From Sarcina sp. DSM 11001 (GTDB lineage: Bacteria > Bacillota > Clostridia > Lachnospirales > Lachnospiraceae), in the NCBI RefSeq assembly GCF_900101015.1, contig NZ_FNFZ01000005.1:62001-126000 (forward strand): 64,000 bases of DNA. Direction: 5' to 3'. Within the stretch, counting starts at the first letter, position 1, and each line of letters starts with the position of its first letter. A program made the position numbers and the translations under genes. Of the stretch, positions 1 through 7,690 are shown in pieces. The notes under the pieces are model-generated. The model searched no databases, had not been told where the DNA came from, and saw nothing but the letters and a program-made list of their open reading frames with translations.

Positions 1-532
1 TGGAATCCTCTCCGCAGGCCCGGCCTGTCAGGAGCAGTGAAAACCAGCCTTCCAGCTGGACGATCCTTCTGGTATTTCCAAAGACCTCCGGTTCGTTTTT
101 TCTGATCCACAGAAGCTTGGCTCCGGGCCAGATGGCGTCCTCGCCAACCTGTCCTGTCCGTTTCCGGATCTCTTCCGGGCCGAAATGTCTGACGATCTCA
201 CCTGCCTCGGCCGATGCCCGGCTGTCGCACCACAGAACAGCTCTGCGCAGCGGGCGGTTCTCTTCATCCAGAAGGAGCATGGTCTCCCCCTGTGTAGAGA
301 AGCCGATGACGCCGATCTCCTTCGGGACGATCCCCGGGCGGGTCACTATATCCTGGACTGCGGCCGCAAAGGTCTCCGTATAGACCTCCGCCGCCATCTC
401 CGCCTGCCCCGGGGCAGGTGTCTCGAAGAGATATTCCCGCGTACAGGAGGCGGCCAGCTTTCCATCAAGACCGTACAGGGCGGCCTTGAGCGCTGTCGTC
501 CCGATATCCGCCGTGAGAATGTATTTTATCAA
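1..532 (-). CDS. FGGY-family carbohydrate kinase, N-terminal part (cut by window edge)
   Basis: Seen: an open frame reads from a TTG at 530-532 to the window edge, about 177 codons. The TTG is preceded by AGGGAAGGA at good spacing, and no better ATG lies nearby. The product opens with the FGGY phosphate-binding motif ADIGTTALKAALY (about residues 8-20), then has FSTQGETMLLLDEE and VLWCDSRA, which match the first actin-like domain of xylulokinase/glycerol kinase-type enzymes. Known: these enzymes phosphorylate sugars or polyols in the cytoplasm with ATP. The substrate cannot be read from this half; the STQGE segment is not a clean match to the glycerol kinase or the xylulokinase signature. It is divergent from the next gene and has its own candidate promoter (739-767). 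The C-terminal ATP-binding half lies outside the window. Confidence 0.85.
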   Translation of the reverse strand, partial: MIKYILTADIGTTALKAALYGLDGKLAASCTREYLFETPAPGQAEMAAEVYTETFAAAVQDIVTRPGIVPKEIGVIGFSTQGETMLLLDEENRPLRRAVLWCDSRASAEAGEIVRHFGPEEIRKRTGQVGEDAIWPGAKLLWIRKNEPEVFGNTRRIVQLEGWFSLLLTGRACGEDS

Positions 533-1019
533 AATATCCTTCCCTCTTCCGGTCCCCCTGGACATATGGAAAAACAAAACATGTCCGGGTAAGGTGCCGG
601 ATATTTTTCAGATCATTTCATTCCTGCCATGCGCGAAGCCTGTTAAAAGCCTGACATGTACATGGCCTGTTAGAACCGTCCGGAGGTTTTAGCGCGTTGC
701 CGCTTTGCCCTGTTAACGCATCAAAACATAGTTTTTTTATTATAGCGAAATATCCCTTCTTATGCAATTCTTTGTAAATTATTTTATTGCCGCTTTTTAT
801 TGCCGTTTATTGGGCAATTATTATATTGCACACAGCAGTCCCCACAAGGTAAAATGTTACTGGCCGCCTGTTGACCGGCCCGGGACGTTTTTCCCGTACT
901 CGAGAAACGTTTGAAACAAAACGAAAACCCTGCCTGTACAGCCGGACGGCCTGAACATTCCGGCTGCGCATGCGCAGGCATTTCGACGAATCGCAACTGA
1001 CGACAGAGGGATTTAAATC
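533..1019. other. Divergent intergenic region (487 nt)
   Basis: No credible gene is present. It holds the leader and promoter of the FGGY kinase (minus) and the ribosome binding site of the AAA-ATPase-like gene (GAGGGA, 9 nt before ATG 1020). A perfect 10-bp palindrome CATGTACATG lies at 655-664, flanked by two copies of GCCTGTTA (638-645 and 665-672). The arrangement looks like an operator, but no regulator is known. Confidence 0.5.
739..767 (-). promoter_or_regulatory. Candidate sigma-A promoter for the FGGY kinase
   Basis: On the minus strand TTGCAT is followed after 17 nt by a perfect TATAAT. Transcription from here would give an untranslated leader of about 200 nt containing the 655-664 palindrome. 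The call rests on consensus match only. Confidence 0.55.
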
Positions 1020-2759
1020 ATGAGAGTGGTAGGACGCGGCATCCAGGAGTTCGAGAAAATCCGGGATGGAAACCTGTTTTATGTGGATAAGACGGACTTT
1101 ATTACCGCCTGGTATCGGCAGAGGGATGATATCACGCTGATCACCCGTCCACGTCGGTTCGGCAAAACTCTGACTATGGACATGCTGAACTGTTTTTTCT
1201 CCATCTCCTATGCGGGAAGGGCCGACCTGTTCAATGGCCTCCTGGTCAGTCAGGATAAAGAAATCATGGAGCTGCAGGGCACTGTGCCGACGATCAAGCT
1301 CTCTTTCGCGGGCGTAAAGGCGGAAACTTTCAGGGGCTTTCTGATTTCACTCGCCGGAAGAATATCGATTCTTCTTTCCAGATACCGCTTCCTGCCGGAG
1401 TCAGGCGTCCTCAACGAGGATGAAAAAGAATTCTTCTCAGAGATATCCCGGGTCATTCCGAAGATTCCCAACCCGGACAAGGATTCAGACAGCTATCTGG
1501 AATTCATTTTCAAACTGACCCACATTTTCCACCTTTTATCGGCCTGGCTGTTCCGATATCATGGAAAAAAAGTCTATATCTTCCTCGATGAATATGACAC
1601 GCCTCTGCAGACAGCCTACATGTATCACTACTACGACGAAGCGATCTCTGTACTGAGGGAATTGTTTTCGGAAACTTTTAAGGAGAACGAGTATCTGGAC
1701 CGTGCCGTGATCACAGGAATCACCCGCATCGCAAAAGAGTCCCTGTTCTCCGATATGAACAACCTGGCCGTCTGCTCTGTCCTTTCCGGTGGATATGACA
1801 GTTCTTTTGGCTTCACACAAGAAGAGATGAAAGCCATACTGAAGGAATACAGCCTTACGGACAAAAGAGACCTGGTCCGTTTCTGGTACGACGGGTTTAC
1901 GATCGGAAAGGAGACAGAAATCTACAATCCCTGGTCCGTCGTCAACTATCTTTGCGACAGAAAGAGCCCCCCGCAGGACTACTGGGCGCAGTCCGGAGGA
2001 CTGGACCTGGTCGACCATCTGGTACGGAGAGGCGGAATTGCCCTTAAAGAAGGATTTGAAACCCTGCTGGGCGGCGGCGTCATAGAAAGAAGAATCCGGG
2101 ACGACCTGATTTTCCCATGGCTTGATGAGGATGAAAGCGCCGTCTGGTCCATGTTGATCGCGGCCGGTTACATAAAGCCTGTTCCCGGAGCAAAAAGCAG
2201 GACAAAGCTTACGATCACCCTGACCAACCACGAATCCCTCGCCTGTCTCTCGAACATGGTGACGAAATGGTTCGCAACGCGGTCGGGAAACTATATGGAA
2301 CAGTTCGCGGATGCTTTATTGGCTGATGATCTCCGGGAAATGAACGCGGCAATGCAGGAAGTTGTCCTGACATGCTCATCTTCTTTCGACACAGGAATAA
2401 AACCATCCGCCGGAACTGTACAGCCGGAAAACTTTTTTCACGCACTGACTCTCGGTATGCTCACCTGCCTGTCGGAGGACTACCGCGTCACTTCCAATCG
2501 GGAAAGCGGCTTCGGCCGCTATGACGTCAGCCTGGAGCCTCTGGATGTGAAGGGGAATCTGTCAGCTGCCATCCTCGAATTCAAGGTTTTCGATAAAGCT
2601 AAAGGAGACCGGAAGCTGAGGGACACTGCAGACCGCGCAAGAAAGCAGATTGATGAAAAAGCATACGATGCCGATCTGCTTTCCCGGGGGATTCCCACGG
2701 GAAAGATCCGGAAATACGGTTTTGGCTTCCGCGGAAAAGAGGTCATCATCGTGAAGTGA
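1020..2759 (+). CDS. AAA-ATPase-like protein with C-terminal PD-(D/E)XK nuclease-like domain
   Basis: A 579-residue protein of the family whose N-terminus is an 'AAA-ATPase-like' domain and whose C-terminus is a PD-(D/E)XK nuclease-like domain. Seen: the family opening (GIQEFEKIRDGNLFYVDKT), a Walker A variant RPRRFGKT at residues 43-50, a Walker B stretch YIFLDEYDTPL near 184-195, and a C-terminal GRYDVS ... AAILEFKV pair near 500-523 that supplies the D and E-x-K of the nuclease fold. Known: this family is highly multiplied in gut Bacteroidetes and Clostridia; its cellular role is not established, and selfish or defence-like roles have been suggested. It is monocistronic, with a good ribosome binding site. 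Whether it cuts DNA is unknown. Confidence 0.88.
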   Translation: MRVVGRGIQEFEKIRDGNLFYVDKTDFITAWYRQRDDITLITRPRRFGKTLTMDMLNCFFSISYAGRADLFNGLLVSQDKEIMELQGTVPTIKLSFAGVKAETFRGFLISLAGRISILLSRYRFLPESGVLNEDEKEFFSEISRVIPKIPNPDKDSDSYLEFIFKLTHIFHLLSAWLFRYHGKKVYIFLDEYDTPLQTAYMYHYYDEAISVLRELFSETFKENEYLDRAVITGITRIAKESLFSDMNNLAVCSVLSGGYDSSFGFTQEEMKAILKEYSLTDKRDLVRFWYDGFTIGKETEIYNPWSVVNYLCDRKSPPQDYWAQSGGLDLVDHLVRRGGIALKEGFETLLGGGVIERRIRDDLIFPWLDEDESAVWSMLIAAGYIKPVPGAKSRTKLTITLTNHESLACLSNMVTKWFATRSGNYMEQFADALLADDLREMNAAMQEVVLTCSSSFDTGIKPSAGTVQPENFFHALTLGMLTCLSEDYRVTSNRESGFGRYDVSLEPLDVKGNLSAAILEFKVFDKAKGDRKLRDTADRARKQIDEKAYDADLLSRGIPTGKIRKYGFGFRGKEVIIVK

Positions 2760-2850
2760 CGTACCCACGGACAACACCCTTCGTCAGCAGGGGTTTTACG
2801 CATCGATCCGATAATTACATTTCAGTTTTTGCAGCAATGGAGACAAAAGC

Positions 2851-4395
2851 ATGTTTGATGTCATCATCGTCGGCGCGGGAAGCGTCGGCTGCGCCACTGC
2901 GCGCGAACTTTCCCGCTACAGGCTGCGCGTCCTGGTCCTGGAAAAAGGCCATGACCTCTGCGCAGGCGCAAGTAAATGCAATTCCGGCATGATCCATGCC
3001 GGTTACGATCCGATCCCGGGTACGAATGAAGCAAAATTCAATGCGCCCGGCTGCCGGCTGATGTACCAGATCTGCGACGAGCTCTCCGTTCCCTGTTTAA
3101 AAAACGGAACGACTATCTTCGCGACGAATGAAAGCGGCATGCGGGAGCTTTATAAGCTGGAGGGCTTCGCCAGAGAAAATCATGTCCGGGCAGAGATCGT
3201 CACTCCGCCCTCCCTCTATGAACTCCTGCCGGATATCGGAAAAGATGTGAAGGCTGTCCTCTGGGTTCCCGACGGCGGCGTCACGAATCCTTTCTGTGTC
3301 ACCTTTGCCCTCGCGGAAAACGCCTGGGCGAACGGCGTGGAATTTTATAAAGAAGCGGAAGTTACAGATATTCAAAAGTCGGAAGAAGGTTTTCTGGTGA
3401 CCGCGAGGATGCCGGCGTCACAGGCCATGGACATCCCCGGCACTACTCCGGCGGACGCTCAGCCTGAAGGCGGGACCTGCCCTGTCACCTTCTCCGCCCG
3501 CATGGTCATCAACTGCGCCGGCGGTCACTCCGACGTCATCAACAACATGGTCTCGGAAAAGAAATTCCGCATTATCCCGCGTTTCGGTGCCCATGTCGTC
3601 CTGGACAGAAAGCATTCGGACAAGCTCACGACCACCCTCATGGAGACGCCCCACGACCTGCCCGGCGGCGGCCATACCAAGGGTATGGCTATCATCACGA
3701 CGACTGGCGGCACCATGCTGCTGGGCTGCGACGCCACTGAAGTGGACGACCCCGATTTCACGGACACACGGAGGGAATCCATCGAGCAGATCGTCGATTA
3801 TTTCAAAAAAGCATGGAAGGACCTGCCCCTGGGAAGCGACGGTACACCCTTCCCCGAGGACGAGATCATCTCCATCTTTGGAGGCTGCCGCCCCCACGCG
3901 GACACCAACGACTTTGTCATCGGCGAACCGGATGACGCCCCCGGTTTCGTAAACGCGGGCGGCACCGAATCCCCCGCCTTCACCGCCTGCTATGCGATCG
4001 CGCAGCACGTCGCGGGCATCTGCATCGACCGGCTGAAACCGCCCGTCAATGAAAACTTTGATCCGCACAGGCCGGCAAAAAAGGCCTTCCGGGATATGAC
4101 CAATGAGGAGCGCCGCGCGGCCATCGCTGAAAACCCGGACTATGCCAAGATCGTCTGCCGATGCGAGATGGTCACCGAAGCAGAGATCCGGGACGCCATC
4201 CGCCGTCCCCTGGGCGCCCGCTCTATCTCCGAAGTCAAGCTCCGCACCCGCGCCGGCATGGGCCGCTGCCAGGGAGGCTTCTGCAGCCCCCGGGTTCTGG
4301 AGATCCTGAGCGAAGAGCTGGGCATCAGCCCCCTGGAGGTCACCCAGTGCGGCGGCTCTTCCAGAGTCCTGGCCGGTCTGGCCTGCAATGCCTGA
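2851..4395 (+). CDS. GlpA-like FAD-dependent glycerol-3-phosphate dehydrogenase with BFD-type [2Fe-2S] domain
   Basis: A 514-residue flavoprotein. The N-terminal FAD-binding Rossmann motif is IIVGAGSVGCATAREL (G8-x-G-x-x-G13). A DAO-type oxidoreductase body follows, and a C-terminal BFD/GlpA-like domain carries four cysteines, C436 and C438 (CRCE) and C473 and C478 (CQGGFC), with the CxC...Cx4C spacing of anaerobic GlpA. Known: GlpA oxidises sn-glycerol-3-phosphate to dihydroxyacetone phosphate and passes electrons through GlpB/GlpC. Here the following genes are a second flavoprotein and a DUF1667 protein, the usual Firmicute partners of this family. Substrate is inferred; L-2-hydroxyglutarate oxidase-like activity is the main alternative. 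Confidence 0.85.
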   Translation: MFDVIIVGAGSVGCATARELSRYRLRVLVLEKGHDLCAGASKCNSGMIHAGYDPIPGTNEAKFNAPGCRLMYQICDELSVPCLKNGTTIFATNESGMRELYKLEGFARENHVRAEIVTPPSLYELLPDIGKDVKAVLWVPDGGVTNPFCVTFALAENAWANGVEFYKEAEVTDIQKSEEGFLVTARMPASQAMDIPGTTPADAQPEGGTCPVTFSARMVINCAGGHSDVINNMVSEKKFRIIPRFGAHVVLDRKHSDKLTTTLMETPHDLPGGGHTKGMAIITTTGGTMLLGCDATEVDDPDFTDTRRESIEQIVDYFKKAWKDLPLGSDGTPFPEDEIISIFGGCRPHADTNDFVIGEPDDAPGFVNAGGTESPAFTACYAIAQHVAGICIDRLKPPVNENFDPHRPAKKAFRDMTNEERRAAIAENPDYAKIVCRCEMVTEAEIRDAIRRPLGARSISEVKLRTRAGMGRCQGGFCSPRVLEILSEELGISPLEVTQCGGSSRVLAGLACNA

Positions 4396-4429
4396 CCCGG
4401 ATAAGCCGGAACCGGCAGCGCGCGGTTTT

Positions 4430-4575
4430 CATCATAAGCAACAGTTTTCATCAATCATTTTCGTCAATCATATATACGCGCAGTTTCATCAAGCATATGC
4501 ACGCATATATACGCGCAGTTTTCAACATAAGTATTTTGTCTTCATAAGTAATTTGTCTTCATAAGTGATTTATGG
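4430..4575. repeat. Short imperfect repeats between the two flavoprotein genes
   Basis: Degenerate direct repeats built from TTTTCATCAA-like words, two copies of TATATACGCGCAGTTT (4471-4486 and about 4507-4522), and two of TTTGTCTTCATAAGT (about 4534-4566). No coding potential is evident. The array ends just before the ribosome binding region of the next gene. Confidence 0.6.
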
Positions 4576-4597
4576 CACCGCGCCTTGGAGTTGAAGC

Positions 4598-6118
4598 ATG
4601 AAAGAAGTGGAACTTGTCGTCATCGGCGGCGGGGCCGCGGGAATGGCGGCCGCTGTCAGCGCATATAAAAACGGTGTGCGGGATATCCTGATCCTGGAGC
4701 GGAACTCTGCCCTGGGCGGAGTCCTGCAGCAGTGCATTCATAACGGATTCGGCCTGCACCGCTTCAAAGAGGATCTGACCGGCGTGGAATTTGCCGCCAG
4801 ATACGCGGATATGGTGCAGGAGCTGAGGATTCCGTATCTCCTGAACACCTTCGTGATCGAACTGCACTCGGACAGGACCATCACTGCCGTGAGTCCTGAA
4901 GAGGGTCTCATGGAGATCCGGGCAAAGGCTGTCGTCCTCGCCATGGGCTGCCGTGAGCGCAGCCGCAACGCCCTCCTCATTCCCGGTGCCCGCGGCGCTG
5001 GCATCATGACTGCCGGCACAGCCCAGCGCTACCTCAATATCGACGGTTACCTGCCCGGCCGCCGCATCGTCATCGTCGGCTCCGGCGACATCGGCCTGAT
5101 CATGGCCCGCCAGTTCGTCCTGGAGGGCTGCGAAGTCGCGGCTGTCGTGGAGATCATGCCCTACTCCGGCGGCCTGCCCCGCAACATGAAGCAGTGCATC
5201 GAGGACTTTGACATCCCGGTCTACTACAATTCCGTCATCTCCGAAGTCTGCGGCAAAGAACGTGTCTCCTCTGTCCTCGTCGGAAAAGTCGACGAGAACC
5301 GCCGTCTCATCCCCGGCACTGAGTTTGAGATTTCCTGTGACACCCTCCTCATTTCCGCCGGCCTCATCCCGGAGAACGAACTGACAGAAAGCGCCGGCAT
5401 CGCCATGAGCCGGGCTACGAAGGGCGCCCTGGTCACGGAAGACCTCCAGACCAGCATTCCCGGCATATTTTCCTGCGGCAACGTCCTCCACGTCCACGAC
5501 CTCGTCGACTTCGTCAGCGAAGAAGGGGAGGAGGCGGGCAGAAATGCCGCCGCCTGGCTGCTTGCGGAAAAAGAAACTGCTTTAAAGGAAACTGCTTCAA
5601 AAGAAACTGTTTCAAAAGAAGCTGTTTCAAAAGAAGCTGCCTCAAAGGAAACCACTTTAGCCGAAACTGCTTCAAAAGAGGAGACCAAAGCCGGGAACAT
5701 CCGCGTACTCTCCGGAGACGGCGTGGGCGGCATCGTCCCCCAGACCGTGAGGCAGGACACTCCCCTCCCCGAGGTCCATTTCATGTTCCGCCCCCTCGCC
5801 CGCTACCGCGACGCGGTGATCACCGCCCGGTACCGCGATACCGTGAACACCTCCGGAGCCGGGGAAAACGGCGCTGCGCGTACAGCAAGTACAGGTGGAC
5901 AGACCGGTCAGAACAGCATGAACGCCTCCGGAGCCGGGGAAAACGGCGCTGCACGTACAGCAAGTACAGGGGGACAGACCGGTCAGAACAACAGGATTTT
6001 GATCCGAAAGCGCTTCCTCGCCCTCACCCCCGGCGAAATGTGCAAGATCACCATCCCGGCGGAAAAACTTAAAAATGCCCCTGAAATCATTTTTGACATT
6101 GAAGGGACACAAGTCTGA
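4598..6118 (+). CDS. NAD(P)/FAD-dependent oxidoreductase with low-complexity repeat insertions
   Basis: A 506-residue pyridine-nucleotide-disulfide-type flavoprotein. The FAD motif is VVIGGGAAGMAAA at residues 7-19, and the NAD(P) motif IVIVGSGDIGLIMAR lies near 155-171. AMGCRERSR and the later SIPGIFSCGNVLHVHD segment are typical of the flavoprotein that accompanies GlpA-like dehydrogenases in Clostridia. It probably transfers electrons from the 2851-4395 product to NAD(P) (inference from pairing). Odd: between the FAD-closing segment and the C-terminal domain lies about 150 residues of repeats, a KETAS-type 5-residue array and then a 25-residue unit in two copies. The conserved C-terminus (RFLALTPGEMCKITIP) resumes afterwards, so the insertions keep the frame. 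Confidence 0.85.
   Translation: MKEVELVVIGGGAAGMAAAVSAYKNGVRDILILERNSALGGVLQQCIHNGFGLHRFKEDLTGVEFAARYADMVQELRIPYLLNTFVIELHSDRTITAVSPEEGLMEIRAKAVVLAMGCRERSRNALLIPGARGAGIMTAGTAQRYLNIDGYLPGRRIVIVGSGDIGLIMARQFVLEGCEVAAVVEIMPYSGGLPRNMKQCIEDFDIPVYYNSVISEVCGKERVSSVLVGKVDENRRLIPGTEFEISCDTLLISAGLIPENELTESAGIAMSRATKGALVTEDLQTSIPGIFSCGNVLHVHDLVDFVSEEGEEAGRNAAAWLLAEKETALKETASKETVSKEAVSKEAASKETTLAETASKEETKAGNIRVLSGDGVGGIVPQTVRQDTPLPEVHFMFRPLARYRDAVITARYRDTVNTSGAGENGAARTASTGGQTGQNSMNASGAGENGAARTASTGGQTGQNNRILIRKRFLALTPGEMCKITIPAEKLKNAPEIIFDIEGTQV
5570..5683 (+). repeat. In-frame 15-bp minisatellite inside the flavoprotein gene
   Basis: Seven 15-bp units encode KETAL, KETAS, KETVS, KEAVS, KEAAS, KETTL and AETAS, followed by a partial KEE unit. 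The period is a codon multiple, so copy-number change would not shift the frame. Confidence 0.9.
5850..5996 (+). repeat. In-frame 75-bp tandem duplication
   Basis: Two adjacent, almost identical 75-bp units (5850-5924 and 5925 to about 5996) each encode SGAGENGAARTASTGGQTGQ plus five linking residues. Very few base differences separate the copies, so the duplication looks recent. Confidence 0.9.
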
Positions 6119-6220
6119 CCACCGTGCCTTCTGAAAGAACCTGCAGCCAGCTCTCTGAGCACATGTTCCCTCCTGCCCTTTTTCCCGCGATTATAATCAG
6201 ATATATTGCAGGATGAAAAA

Positions 6221-6343
6221 CAAGTTGGAAAACAAGTCAAAGAACAGGTTAAAGAACAAGTTGAAGGACAAGCTAAAGAGCAGGTTAAAGAACAAGTTGA
6301 AGGACAAGTTAAAGAGCAGGTTAAAGAACAAGTTGGAGAGCAA
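6221..6343 (+). repeat. 12-bp tandem array upstream of, and in frame with, the DUF1667 gene
   Basis: About ten 12-bp units of the type CAGGTTAAAGAA encode (QVKE)n with variants QVEG, QAKE and QVGE. The frame is open into the DUF1667 gene from a TTG at 6206, so the array could form an N-terminal extension, but no ribosome binding site precedes that TTG. Confidence 0.85.
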
Positions 6344-6364
6344 ACCATCAGGAATTCTATATCT

Positions 6365-6748
6365 ATGAAAAAAACAGACAAGCACCAGGAACTCATCTGC
6401 ATCATCTGCCCGCGAGGCTGCCGCCTGACCGCTGAGACCGGTCCCGACGGAAAGCTGGAGATCAGCGGCAACAGCTGCCCCCGGGGAATCGAATATGCCC
6501 GCCAGGAACTGACTGCGCCCATGCGCGTCCTTACTGCCCTGATGCGGCTGCAGAACATGGAAAAGCCGGTCAGCGTAAAAACCGACCGGCCTGTTCCCAA
6601 AGCTCTGTTGTTTGACTGCGCGGCAGAGATCTACCGCACCCATCCCGCACCGCCTGTCCGCCGCGGAGACATCCTCATCCGCGACCTCTGCGGGACCGGA
6701 TGCAATGTCGTCGCTACCCGCGACGCCATCGCCGGCGAAAGTCGCTGA
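6365..6748 (+). CDS. DUF1667 domain protein (small Cys-rich partner of GlpA-like dehydrogenase)
   Basis: A 127-residue protein from ATG 6365, which gives the usual length of this family. Seen: conserved cysteine groups ICIICPRGCRL, GNSCPRGIEYA and a C-terminal LCGTGCNVVATRD, with the basic middle typical of DUF1667. Known: DUF1667 genes follow GlpA-like and NAD-linked flavoprotein genes in Firmicutes, and they probably bind an iron-sulfur cluster or metal in the electron path (inference). The frame also runs upstream through the 12-bp repeat array to TTG 6206, which would add 53 residues of QVKE repeats. ATG 6365 is preferred, although its ribosome binding site (CAGGA, 12 nt away) is weak. 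Confidence 0.8.
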   Translation: MKKTDKHQELICIICPRGCRLTAETGPDGKLEISGNSCPRGIEYARQELTAPMRVLTALMRLQNMEKPVSVKTDRPVPKALLFDCAAEIYRTHPAPPVRRGDILIRDLCGTGCNVVATRDAIAGESR

Positions 6749-6758
6749 AAGCACCCTC

Positions 6759-7433
6759 TCATTTTTCCATGATGGCCTCGATCTCCCGCCCGGATCCGAT
6801 CTCAAAATGACAGGCCACGATACCAAGATCGACCCTGGTACAAGGACCCATTCCTTTTACCCTGACCGCCGGCTGGCCGTTTTTCATTCCAAAAACAAAC
6901 TTCTGCTGGTTCATTGCTGTGGGAGCCTTAAGAGCGGCCTCCACGCCGCTGCGGAACCAGTCCGGCATATTGCCCTTGGTGGCGACCACATCTTCTGTTT
7001 TCTTACTCTTGCGGCTGATTCCCTGCGTTTCACCATAACCAAGGGCGATCACCATGCAGAGCGTATCTCCCGGGGCCACCACCTCTTTCACTTTCTTTTT
7101 ATTGAAAGTCAGCGCTGCCCAGCAGGTGTTCAGACCAAGCTGCTGAGCTAAGAGGACGATCTTCTCCCCATAATATCCACAGCGGAAATCAAAGGATTCA
7201 TCCTTCTTTCCGGCAAGCACAATGTAGTTTTCCACATTCCGGAAACTGCCGTAGTGGGCAAGTCTGGAATCAAATCCCGCCGGATCGTCATACCGTATGG
7301 ATATGTTCAGGTCCCCCTCTTTATTGCAGTCCGCCGTAAAAGCATCCAGCTGGCTGCGGACTTTCTCCGGTATCGGGGTCGATTTGTAGGCCCTCACAGA
7401 ATGCCTTGCATCGATCGCTTCCAGTAACGTCAT
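6759..7433 (-). CDS. Nitroreductase family protein
   Basis: A 224-residue flavin reductase-like protein. The N-terminus TLLEAIDARHSVRAY is the nitroreductase FMN-binding signature. Further family segments are the mid-region LLAQQLGLNTCWAAL and, near the C-terminus, a two-lobed end with MGPCTRVDLGIVACHFEI, as in the TM1586-type subgroup. ATG 7433 is chosen because AAGGGGG lies 9 nt upstream; a longer frame to 7454 lacks a site. Known: such enzymes use FMN and NAD(P)H to reduce nitro or quinone compounds; the natural substrate is unknown. It is convergent with the DUF1667 gene, with only 10 nt between their ends, so the two share a 3' boundary and belong to separate transcripts. Confidence 0.85.
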   Translation of the reverse strand: MTLLEAIDARHSVRAYKSTPIPEKVRSQLDAFTADCNKEGDLNISIRYDDPAGFDSRLAHYGSFRNVENYIVLAGKKDESFDFRCGYYGEKIVLLAQQLGLNTCWAALTFNKKKVKEVVAPGDTLCMVIALGYGETQGISRKSKKTEDVVATKGNMPDWFRSGVEAALKAPTAMNQQKFVFGMKNGQPAVRVKGMGPCTRVDLGIVACHFEIGSGREIEAIMEK

Positions 7434-7690
7434 GGTTTTGATCCCCCTTTCCAACTTTTCACTCCGGATTTCCGGACTCTTTTTAACTATGATTTTCTAG
7501 CAGTAATTTTTTAGCAATAATTTTCTTTCCGTATTTCCGGACTGTTTTATCAAGGTTTTATCAAAACCATACCTTATAGGCTCCATTTTCGCAATGCATT
7601 TTCGTTAATTTCCGCACGGAGACCCGCACAGAGATCCGCGCAGAAGGAGGCAGAATACTCCGGCATGTCCGTTTAGTAAATTCGTATATA

